From Polychytrium aggregatum (Eukaryota; Chytridiomycota; Chytridiomycetes; Polychytriales): a stretch of DNA of 64,000 nucleotides. Under the pieces are notes generated by a model. The model was not told where the DNA came from. It saw nothing but the letters and a program-made list of their open reading frames with translations, and did not search any database. A program made the translations under genes and the position numbers. How positions within the stretch are numbered: position 1 is the stretch's first letter; each line of letters opens with the position of its first letter. The stretch spans positions 62,001 to 126,000 of the forward strand of contig NW_026516280.1 in assembly GCF_025602895.1 (NCBI RefSeq), read 5' to 3'. Below are positions 15,354 to 26,466 of the stretch, in pieces.

Positions 15354-17294
15354 ATGTCGGTTTTCCGCAAATTCCGATCTTTGAAGCGATATGCGCCCTT
15401 GGCTGTCCTGGTTGTGCTTGGGCTTCTCCTCTGCTGGCCAACCGAGCCAACCGAGTCGCCCAGCGATATCGTTCTGGTTATCCCGGCCCCAACAGCAAAC
15501 AACACTCAGTTCACCAACCAGCTCTATGAGCTGATCGACGCCACCCACAACAAAATCAAGACCACCGGCCCGTATCCATACGATATCTATGCCGAGCATG
15601 GCCAGATGCCTGAGCGGCCCTGTCTCCGTCCCAATCCGACTCTTCCTCGCGAGGACGAGGACGGAGGACCTCTTGACCAGGACGCAGCCAAGAAGCCCTG
15701 CGTGATCGACCGATCCAAGTACCACATCCGAGTCGATGGACCCATCGGCCAGCCCGTGTCCTTTGGCATCGTGGCATCCAACATTGCCATTGAACTGAAC
15801 CGGCTTGGCTATGTAAGCATGTCGGCGCAGATCCGATATGATCCGATATGATCCGATATGATCCGATATGAGCTGATATGATCTGATATGAGCTGATATG
15901 AGTTGATATGAGCTGATATGAGCTGATATGATGCACAAGCTGCCGGTCTTCTTGGGATACGCGGATATACTCTGGTGCTAGTGTTTCTTGTCGTCACTTG
16001 GAAGGAGGGCCGGAGCCCAGCAGGTTGTTAGGCACGAAGGAACCCGGACTGACCTTTGTCGATCGCCTCCCCTCACCACTTCTCCAGAAAATGTCCATGA
16101 ATATTTGGGACTCTGGAAAGGCCATCCTTACCCCCGAGCTGATCCGGGTCAAGAGGAAGCAGGCTTGGCTCTGGCCCCCAACGACAAACGCACTCGACAT
16201 CCGCATCAGCCACGTCAATAGCTTCCAGGTGCATCCCTCGACGCACTATTTCGGGCTGACGGCCTCCGAGATCCCGATGGGGCCCAACACCAAACTGGGC
16301 CCGCATCTGATCAAGTACATCGAGGCAGCGATTCAGGCCAAGGACCGGGTTCAGAAGCTCTTTGTGCCCTCGCATTTCGTCCGGGAACTGATGGCGCCCT
16401 CGGTCAACGATGCGCTGCAGTGGGTGAATCTCTTCCCGCACGGCTTCGACGAGCGCGTGTTCACATTTCAACCTCGGCTCGACAGAATCGATTCCAGCAA
16501 GTTCCAGTTCGTCTGGGTTTCTGTCTGGGGTGGACGCAAGAACACCCGGACGGCACTCGAGGCTTTTGTTCGAGCGTTTCCGGACGGGCTGGCCACATTG
16601 CCGTCTGGCGAGCAGATCCAGGTAGAGCTCAAGCTCGTCTGTGGCAGCCCCGTCACCATCCATCCATGGGAGCGCGAGTACTGGAATAGCAAGCCCGGCA
16701 TCGTCATTGTCGAGCCGTCTGCGACACGATCGCCTGCCGACATTGCCCACTATTACCATGAGGCCGACTGCTTCGTGTTCCCGACACTTGCAGAGGGGTT
16801 CGGCCTGACGGTACTGGAGGCAATGGCGACCGGACTGCCGGTAATTGTGCCGGACTATTCCGGCATCAGGGACTTTTGCGACCGCCAGACGTGCGTCATG
16901 ATCCCGCCAACCCGGATGATCAACCTGACCCTTGAAAATGACTCAGGTGAGCCCCGTGTCCACGCAACGAACGGTGGCATAGCGAGTGGGCAGGAGGTAG
17001 CGTTGAGGCTTGTTGGAGAGAGGGATAGATCCAGCGCTGATGCGGCAAAGCTTGCAGTGCATCTGATTTGACCATGCGGCTGACAAGGAACGTATCTTGC
17101 CAGGCTGTGGCGCCGATATCGACCCGCGGGTGCTGGAGCCCGTTCTGCAGATGGTGGTGCTCAATCGCCGAGCATCCGTAGTGATGGGAAGTCTGGCCGC
17201 CAACAAAGCACATCGAGACTGGACCTGGAAGAGAGTGGTGGAAGACTTTGACCAACGCCATATCTGTCCCTTATTTGCGGGCACAGCATCCTAG
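15354..17294 (+). CDS. Membrane-anchored GT4-type (group 1) glycosyltransferase
   Basis: A predicted retaining nucleotide-sugar glycosyltransferase with a GT-B fold. Inferred exons 15354-15812, 16088-16946 and 17104-17294 join in phase and give 502 residues. The N-terminus has a short basic segment and one hydrophobic helix (LAVLVVLGLLLCW, about residues 16-28), as in a type II Golgi or ER enzyme. The C-terminal nucleotide-sugar domain starts near FVWVSVWGGRKNTRTALEAF. It contains the EX7E motif in EGFGLTVLE, followed by MATGLPVIVPDYSG, the group 1 signature. The donor and acceptor sugars cannot be told from sequence. The first intron (15813-16087) is filled with a 10-nt tandem repeat. Confidence 0.83.
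15831..15930. repeat. 10-11-nt tandem repeat inside a glycosyltransferase intron
   Basis: About ten copies of units such as GATCCGATAT and GAGCTGATAT, grading from one variant into the other along the array. It fills about one third of intron 1, starting about 20 nt after the donor site. Confidence 0.9.
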
Positions 17295-18118
17295 ATGCGG
17301 CGGAGGGACAGTTGAGGCGCAACCTGACGAAGGGCATCAGTGCCTGTGTTTCTGTTCAAGAACTCGAGCCTCGTCGGGATCGAGAAGACCACAGGCTGTG
17401 CTTTCCGCACCATAGCCGATATGCAAGCGCAAGGACACACTTCCGGTGCCTCTGCCTTATCGAACCGCTCGTGGGAATCGGTTTCCAGCGTCGTCCGCTC
17501 CCCAGTTTCGTGATAAACATACAAATACACAGCATGCAAACGTGTGCGCTGCCAATGGAGTGCGATACTGGGTGATCGCTGTTTGATGATTAACGCTAGC
17601 TGCCCGTCCTCTGGCGAGGGAGCGACTGGTTCGAATAATTGACGAAGCCCTCGACGGGTCATCTCGATCCATATCTCGTAACGTGAGTGCTGGGGTCTTG
17701 CCAATGCATGGCTACCGACGCAAACCCTATCCATCGGCTGGCCAGAGATCGGCCACGATTCGGAACTCGCCGTTGGCCGAACAATGTACTTGGGATGGCT
17801 GTGCTTGGAGAAAGTCAAAGAGAGGCTGTGCGACGAGGGAGTCCGCCCCACGGGTTGGATTGCATGGGTGGGCTGGAGGCGTGCGGCGTGTGAATCTCAC
17901 GGGGCTGGCTCAAGGAGACGAATCCGAGGCAGCATCGGCAGCATCGGCAGCATCGACAGCATCGACATCGACATCGACATCAGGCGCAGCTGCGTGGGCT
18001 GGTGCTTGTCGACGTGGCCGAAAGCGAGCCCGCCGGCGAGGCCCGTGGAAGGTTTTGCCCACGGTCGCCCAGGCAGCGAATTCCTTGGCGCTGTCCAAGA
18101 ATAGGACCGGCGCGACAT

Positions 18119-18166
18119 CCAGCCCAGCCCAGCCCAGCCCAGCCCAGCCCAGCCCAGCCCAGCCCG
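18119..18166. repeat. AGCCC pentanucleotide repeat
   Basis: About nine perfect copies of a 5-nt unit, about 450 bp upstream of the ABCC start codon. Confidence 0.93.
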
Positions 18167-18476
18167 ACCGACGAGGACATCAAGGACGGCCACGTAAGCT
18201 GCATTTGCATCAGCGAGTGACCGCATCTTGGGCAGGGAGCATCGTGCTCAGAGGCCACCCTCGCAGGCGAAATCCTTGGCACAACGGCCTTGGCCATGGC
18301 CCGGAAGACGCGGCTCTCGGTGGGTCCGGCGCGGCGTGATGCGACGCGCTGCGCACTCAGTCCAACGGCTGTGGATGTCACGAGCGCGTCTGCGGCACTG
18401 TGGCTGACCGGCCTGCTTGCCTTGTTTCTGGGCGATAAAACGAAGGCCGACCTTGCCCCTTCGTCGCTCGGCCCAC

Positions 18477-18538
18477 CAACCAGTCCATCAACCAGTCCAT
18501 CAACCGGTCCATCAACCAGTCCACCAACCGGTTCATCA
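18477..18538. repeat. 12-nt tandem repeat (CCAACCAGTCCA-like unit)
   Basis: About five imperfect copies (CCATCAACCAGT variants) ending about 80 bp before the ABCC start codon, so it probably lies in the 5' leader or core promoter. Confidence 0.88.
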
Positions 18539-18615
18539 TCGACGCAGCCCATCGACGCAGCAGTCGGGCGCTCCACCAACCCAGCACCGATTCAGTTGCA
18601 TTTGCCCCGCTCGCC

Positions 18616-21600
18616 ATGTCGCAGCCCCAGTCCAAGGGCACCAAGGCCGCCATGGGATACCATCCCACCACCATCGGCACCCGCTCGCCCAACCCTCTCG
18701 GCTTCCTGTTCCTGTCGTGGCTGCTGCCGCTGCTGCGGCTCGGAGCCTCGCGCCCGCTCGTCTTCGAGGACCTCTATTCCATGAAGCCCAAGAGCCGGGC
18801 CTCGTCGCTGAGCCAAGCCCTCGAGGCCTCTCTGCGGGCTGCCCCTGGTGCCGCGGATGCATCGCAGCCTCCCTCCAAGACGGCCTACTCCCGTGCCTTC
18901 ATGAAGTCGTTCCTGCCCCGATGGTGAATGCCACTGCCTCGCATGCTCTTGTTCCGGGGGGGGGATTGCTGAATGCCGGCTGCCACTCACTCATCCACTC
19001 GGCCATTCATGCATCCACTTACCCTTGTCTGTTCCCTATCCTTCCCCTCGTTCCGGTTCCGGTCGCTTGACATCCAAGGTTCCTGGGCTTTGCCTTCTCG
19101 GCAACCGGCATGCTCGCCACAGTCGCCATCCCGCTCCTCATGCGCCAGATCGTCCTCAATCTCTCGGGACAGCCCACCTTTGTCCAGAACCCGTACGGAC
19201 TGGCCTTCCTCATGTTCGGATGCACGCTCGCTGCCGCAGTCTGCGCCGCTACCAGCACCCAGATCATGACGGGCATCGCCATCGATGTCCGCACCAGCCT
19301 CATTGGCTTGATCTACCAGAAGGCGCTGCGGCTCTCGGTCAAGGCATCCAAGAAGTTTGATGAGGTGCCATACTCGTCGTTCTCTGGTGTTGTGCATCGG
19401 ATGATTCGGCCTCGCCACATGCAACTACACCGCATGTACCCCCAACGCATCCATCTGCGTCCTGTCAAGGCTGCTGCCCGATCCTGGTCGCCCACATCGA
19501 CTGGATTTTATCGGCCTGCCTGCACACAGACTCGTCCACACAGACTCGTCCGCGGCAACTGACTCGCTCGCGCTCATCGGTTTCTCCAGGGTGCCCAACT
19601 TGTCTTTGTCAATGTCGACAGCCAGGCCGTATACGACACCATCATTTACTTTGACTCGTGCATCAACACTACGGTCCAGGTAGAGTTGCATCTCACCATG
19701 GATGAGGTCCACGGCTGGATGAGGTCCACGGCTGGCTCGCTGGCCGTGCAATCGGGAGCGATGACCGTCATGATTGACTCGCCGGCTGATGTGGCGCAAT
19801 CATGCCCTCCCTCTCTCACCCGACGCAGATTGCCCTGGTGATCTACTTCATATACACCCTGATTGGACACTACATCCTGATTTCCGTCTATGTGATGCTC
19901 GGCGCCCTAGTCCTGCTTGCGGCTTGCACCGTCTTTCTGACGCAAAGCCAGAAGAAGATGCTCGCCAACAACGACGACCGCCTCAATCTCATCCGCGAGG
20001 TGTTCATGAACATCAAGATGATCAAGCTGCGCGGATGGGAGCTCATCTTCGAGTCCAAGATCGACGTTATCCGGTATGCCCCAGCTCTGACCATTCGTTT
20101 CTCTCCACCGTGCCCAGATATGCGCATCGCTGATCCACCTGCGCGTGCTCACTCGATTCCCCTCCCATCGATCAGCGAGAAGATGATGCGAGGTGTCGCA
20201 GGATACTTGATCAGTATTTTGTTTCTGATCGCTGTTATTATTGTAAGCCAAGGCGTGCTGGGTTGGGTCAAACAAGAGCTTTCGACTGTCTCCGGCTGGC
20301 AGTCACAGAGCCATTCACCCCAGATATCGCTGGCTGCGGTGTGGTAATGTCCCAGTCCCATTCAAGGTGCTGCACGTCTCTAACCAGCTCACTCGTTCGC
20401 CCTTTACAGTCCGTTCCCCTTTTGCTTCCCACGGTTACTTTCGCCATATATTCGGTGCGTATCATATCTGTGGTATTCAGAGATTCCTAGGTCTGTCTAG
20501 CCTGAGCCACTCACAATCACCTGTTTCATTTCAGATGAGTGGCAATCCTATGCGCCCAGAAGTTGTGTTTCCCGCTATGACGTACTTTATAATGCTTATT
20601 GAACCTTTGAATACCCTCCCGTTCAGCTATGGGTATGTCGCTGCAATCGTGCGTCGCAACTCTGTTCTTGCATGATATGTTCTCCGCGTCATCGATGCGG
20701 ACTTCATTCTGGATTGTGCTGACCATGCCGACTTGGATCCGCAATCGATCCACCTGCGTCGCTCTGATGCTGCTTCTCCGACGATCAGTAAATTTGCCCA
20801 GGGCCTTGTCTCCTGGAATCGACTCGTGGCTTTCTTCAATGCCGAGGAGTCGTCTGGTGACTCGGCTCCGCTGCTGGCTGCCGATGTTTCCACGAACATA
20901 TCCGCGGCCATCGCACTCAAGGACTGCACCTTCCGTTGGGAGACCAGCGAAGAACCCAGCACGAAGGACGACGCAAAGAAGAGTTTTGGGTTCAAGAAGA
21001 GCAAGCGCGACCCCAAAGAAGAGCTTGTGCATGACAGCAGCCTTGATTCTCCGTCGACCCAGGGGGCTGATGATGCACCCGCGACTAAGACTGCGTTCTC
21101 GTTCGAGGGCCTTGACGTTGAAATCGCCCGTGGATCTCTGACCGCTATCGTTGGCCGCGTTGGCTCGGGCAAGTCGTCCCTCCTGACGGCTGTCTCTGGA
21201 CAGATGACCAAGGTCCAGGGCACCGTCCATGTCAACGGCAAGCTCGCCTACTGCAGCCAGCAGCCCTGGATCCAGGCCGCCAGCATCCGCGCCAACATCC
21301 AGTTTGTGTCTCCCGAGTACGACGAGAAGCGCATGGCCGAGGTCATCACCGCATGTGGCCTCGAAGCCGACATGGCCCAGCTTGCCGGCGGCATCGACAC
21401 CCAGATCGGCGAAAAGGGCATCAATCTCTCTGGTGGCCAGAATGCCCGAGTTGCCCTGGCCCGTGCCGTGTACAGCGACGCCGACATCTACCTGCTCGAC
21501 GATCCCCTCGGTAAGTCGCCACACGATGCCAGTGGATTGGCCAAGCTCATGCTGCTGTCCGTGCTGCTCATGTGGTTGTTCTCATCGCTGCCCATGTGGC

Positions 21601-24600
21601 TCGATGGCGTCCACCCACTCTTGCATCGACACCATCCTGCACACTATCGCCATGGTTCCTGCCCACCCCCCACACACGCACTCATCATCACTGTTCATCG
21701 ACCCGATGTCTCTCTCCGCATCGATACCGATCCGTCCAGCCGCACTCGACTCCCATGTCGGCAAACATGTGTTTGACAAGTGCATCGGCCCCAAGGGCAT
21801 GCTCTCCAGCAAGACACGAGTGCTCGTCACCCACCAGCTCCACGTTCTGCCCTCGGTCGATCGCATCATCGTCTTTGACAATGGCCGCATCGTCGAGTCT
21901 GGAAGCTACTCGGAGCTCCTTGCCAAGCCCGAGGGACACCTCAAAGAGATGGTCCAAGACCATAAGGTGTGCATCTGCATCCGGGCTTTGTGATCTTGCT
22001 GTGGGTGATGGCGAGGCAACAGGTCCCGATGATGATGTTTGGCATGTACGACAGACTACCGCCCGTTGCTGACGATTGTCTATGCTGCTTGACGATTGTC
22101 TCTGCTGCTCAGTTTGACTCTGACGACGAGCAGGAGCAAGAAGATACCAAGGCCGCTCAGTCAAAGGAGACGAAGGAAAAGACAGAGGCTGGAGAGGCCA
22201 AGGACCTGATCGAGGAGGAGGAGATTGAAATTGGCGAAGTTCAAAGAAAGACCTATGTAAGTTGACTGGATCAGCAAATACTTTGAACGCATCGATCTGC
22301 TCGCAGCCAATGACTCTCTCTGGCACTCCCAGGTGGACTACTTCAAATACTCGGGTGGATACTGGACAATCTCCGCCATGGCGTTTTTCCTGCTCGTGTT
22401 CATGGGCTTCAGTGTCGCGTGTCAACTGTTCCTCAAGTAAGGGCATTCGATTTCGTCAGTCGCACCGTAATCAATGCCCTCTGAGTATGCTGACATGTGA
22501 CTCTGTTCAACAGCTATTGGACGACCGACTCACTGGGCTACTCACAAGACACCTACCGCCTCATGTACATCATTCTCTCGGTTGTGGAAACTGTCGGGCT
22601 GAGTAAGCAGTCGTTGTTGCAGCATTGGATTTGGTTTGTTGTTGCGGATGGCTAACAGACGACGTTTTCTCATTCCTCATTCTTCTTGCTCCGAATAGTC
22701 ATTTACTGCTTTGCTGGTGGCTTCAAGTAGGTTTGGCTTGTACAGGAGATGCTCCGGGGAATGATTCGGCGGCGCCGGCGGCAACGTGACACTGACATCT
22801 CGCCCACAGCTCCATCGTTGGATCGCGCAAGATCCACAAGCTGGTCATCAAGAAGCTGCTCAACTCTCCGATGCACTTTTTCGAGACCCAGGTGCGTTTG
22901 ACACTGCCCACTGGATCCCTGTGAGACCTGGCAAGTGCTTTGCGATCCCCGAGCCGACCCATTGCCTCACCCTCCACTTCATCCCATCGCTCAGCCGCTC
23001 GGCAGAATCCTCAACAGACTCAGCAAGGACGTTGAGATGCTCGATCAATGTATGTGACCCTGGACTTGCACGCTCTGCAACGAATGATTGGATTCGCCAA
23101 CGATCAGCATCAACGATGAAGTTCTTACACAGCACATATTGCAATCACGCAGATCTCTGGAATATTGTACAGAATGTCTTCCTCGTGGCGGTTCTTGTGT
23201 TGAACGACTTCATCATTACCGCCTATGCCACCCCATGGATCATCAGTAAGCATCTCGCGATGTATTGCATCTGTGCTCGAGTGGTCTGCCCATACGCTCT
23301 AACTCCGCACTTGTTGATTCCGTGCTCCAGTCGAGCTTGTGATCCTGTCCGTTGCTGTCTACTACATCTTCAAGTTCTACCGGTACGACTCGCGCGTCTC
23401 GAATAGCTGTGGCAGAGTGATATCAGTGCGGTGCTAATCCTGGCTTCTCCCCGGCCAACAGTGCATCGGTCCGCCAGCTCAAGCGCCTCGATTCCAACAT
23501 GGTGAGTGGCACCACATCACCACGCATGTTTGGCGCTGTTCTGTGGTGTCGTTCATAGCCCACTCGACTCGCTGCATTCGTGATTCTGGCTACATACGCT
23601 GTGGCAACTCACACACTACTCGCCTATGCCACTCATCTCTCGCCAATACGTCATGCTGTCCGCCAATCCTCCATGTCTCGGCTTGCTTGCAACAGAGGAG
23701 CCCGCTCTATGCGTTCATCTCCGAGTCCTTCAGCGGCGTCTCGGTCATCCGTGCCTTCCATGTATGTGTCCATGCCGAAATGCGTCGCCCGCTCTGCCTG
23801 TCATGGATCGTGCTTGTCATGGATCGTGTTTGTCATGGATCCTGCTTGGCTTGTATCGCGTCCATCCCAAGACCATGCCAAGCACAGCCCAGTGCTGACT
23901 CTCTTTGCCTTTGTCGCAGGCCCAAGAGACCTTCATCGAGCGACAGCACCGCTTGATCGACGACTCGAATGCACCATTCTATCTCAACCAGCTGTGCGCC
24001 ATCTGGCTCCGTGTGTGGATTGCGGTGAGCATGGTGCACTCTGGGTCGCGTGTGTTTGGCGCAGGTCCATCGATAGATCGATCCATTGTACTCCGGCAAC
24101 TGACGCCTGTTTCATCCCACGCCAGTCATCCATGTCTTTGATCACGCTCGGTACCATCCTCCTTGCTATCGGAACCAAAGTTCCTCCTTCGACCGTGGCT
24201 CTCGCCTTGTCGTGTGCTGTGGATATTCCCAACCAACTTATTGTGAGTATTCGAGTTTGACGATGTCCTGTGCCTGCTACTGAGGCCGCTTCCCACATTG
24301 CTGTACTATGCAAGCGTCCCTCCTTTCTCCATACTGCGACGCCGTCCCGCCTCGCGTCGCTGCGCAAATCGCTGCTTGGGTGCGTTTGCGTTTGAAACGA
24401 GTTTGACTGGATCCATCTTGGTCGACTTGCCAGAACTTTGGCCAGACTTTCAGTCTGTTTGAACAAGGCATGAACACCATCGAGCGCCTGGTCCACTACA
24501 TCGAAAACATTGACGGCGAGGCACCAAGAAAGTGTGAGGCCGTCGATCCCCCGTCCGAGTGGCCCAGCAAGGGCGAGATCCAGATCAAGGACCTTGCCGT

Positions 24601-26069
24601 GGCCTACCCGAGCCATCCCGATCGGCTTGTTCTGAAGAACCTGAGCCTCGAGATCAAGGCAGGCGAGAAGATTGGCGTCGTTGGACGCACCGGCAGTGGC
24701 AAGAGCACCCTGCTGACGGTCCTGTTCCGTCTGCTGGATCCCGTCGGCGGCGAGATCACCATCGATGGATTCAGTACGTCCCTGCACCATGCCGATATGC
24801 AATTGCGCATCTCCCGCAACTGTCCAGCTCTGGTTGCGCGTTAGAGAGCAATCTGCACACTGCAGATCGCCTCTGGTCACCCTCTGCATATGGAGACTCA
24901 CCTTGCACTCGAGGCTGTGCTTTGGTGCGCAATCGTCGCTCGCGCCACACCAGCCGATCGGGAATGCAAAATACTCACTGCCATCCTTGCCATCCAGAAA
25001 CGGGCAACATTGGCCTGCACACGCTCCGCCAGCGCCTCCAGATCATTCCGCAAGAGCCCATCCTGTTCTCGGGCACCATCCGCTCCAACATCGACATCGA
25101 GGGCAAGTTTGACGATGCCGAGATCTGGGAGTCGATTGGGGTATGTGACACTTCTGAGCGCGGTGCTGGTGCCGTGCTGCATGGCCATCCTGCAGGACTG
25201 ATTGTGTCGGAGCAACTCGTACTCACCCAGCGATGCGACCGCCACCGTGGCTGTTGCCTTTAGTTTGTCGGCTTGACCGACTACATCTCCAGTCTGCCCG
25301 AGAAGCTCGACTCTGCCGTCACGACGGGTGGCCAGGTGGGTGTGCTTGATGAGCGCTGGGAACGCAACGCTGGTCCGGGAGTCGATGGGATGTGGACTGC
25401 ACGAAGCGGGCAGGAGAAGCGGCCGCCTCCTCCCGTTGGACCATGAGCAGTTGCCTTCTCACGCTCACCGCATATATGGCTCGTGCTGGGGAAGTATGTC
25501 TGCTCTCTGACCAATCATACTGACTGATTCTCACCTCGTCACGACAGAACCTCTCCGTGGGCCAGAGACAGCTGCTCTGTCTGACCCGTGCCATCATCTG
25601 CAAGCCCAAGATCCTGGTCATGGACGAAGCCTCGAGTGCCGTCGACGCCATGGCAGACACCCTGATCCAGAAGGCCATCAAGAGCAACTTTGCCGATTCG
25701 ACCGTGATCAGCATCGCGCACCGACGTAAGTACAGGCACACTTGCTCATCGAGACAAGGCAGGGTCGCAAGCGACAGGGGCTTGCCGTTGCGACCGAGGG
25801 ATGGTCGGAATCGATGGACAGCTGCTGACGCCTCGCTGGTTCACTCGCATGCATCCCGCGGACTCGGAGCAGTGAACACCATCGCCGACTTTGACCGCAT
25901 CATTGTGCTCGATGCGGGCAACATTGCCGAGATGGGCACGCCGCACGAACTGCTCGCCAAGGAAGGCGGTCTGTTTGCCGAGATGGCCAATGCAACGGGT
26001 CCGTCGAACGTGCTCAGGCTCCAGGAAGTCGCTGCCCAGCACTCGCACTCGACCCTGAACGAGCTGTGA
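18616..26069 (+). CDS. ABC transporter, ABCC/MRP subfamily, short type without TMD0
   Basis: An ATP-driven exporter of the multidrug-resistance-associated protein group, which moves organic anions and glutathione conjugates across the plasma or vacuolar membrane. The start [14 protein letters not shown] at 18616 leads into [18 protein letters not shown], the usual opening of MRPs lacking the extra N-terminal TMD0. About 26 short exons were followed by splice phase. TMD1 lies at about 19080-20790. NBD1 (exon 20789-21510) has Walker [10 protein letters not shown], signature [16 protein letters not shown] and Walker B LLDDPL, where Asp replaces the catalytic Glu, as usual in ABCC. An acidic linker follows near 22113-22257, then TMD2 to about 24240. 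NBD2 has [23 protein letters not shown] and [11 protein letters not shown] with the catalytic Glu. Substrate is unknown. Family assignment is firm; individual exon borders are inferred. Confidence 0.92.
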
Positions 26070-26466
26070 TGGCGGCGCAAATGTCGCTGTCCGGGCGTGC
26101 TGGGATAGCTCGGCGACAGAAACCAGTGCTGCATTCTCCGTTGCCCATCGCCGTCGCCAGCAGCGTCATCCTGTGCATGCTGGTAATATGAAGATCGATT
26201 CCACAGCTGCGTCGATCACCTTTGAACAAGGCTACACTCGCTCTGAGTGTGCCGATACTCACAATCAGCCTTTCTTGAGGTCAATATCTGTTGTGTTTTC
26301 TCGATTCTAAATACATGACAACATACATCGCCGCACATGAGTGCTGCCGATGTGTGATATAATTCCAATTGCTCGTGTCCCATTGAGCAAGAGACGACAT
26401 ACTCCAGTGTATCGAGTATGTCCGATTACCACCGTCAATGATCGGTCTGTATTGCTTTAGCGAACG
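26070..26466. other. Convergent intergenic region, ABCC and TFIP11 3' ends
   Basis: 397 bp between two facing stop codons. AT-rich stretches near 26285-26345 are likely polyadenylation regions for both genes. No gene is seen. Confidence 0.55.

Larger units (their letters stand above)
17295..18615. other. Intergenic region upstream of the ABCC transporter
   Basis: 1.3 kb without a supported gene. It holds three microsatellite-like blocks: GCATCGGCA/GACATC units at 17932-17982, an AGCCC pentamer array at 18119-18166, and a 12-nt array at 18477-18538. Long open frames here are by-products of these repeats and GC richness. Confidence 0.6.
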
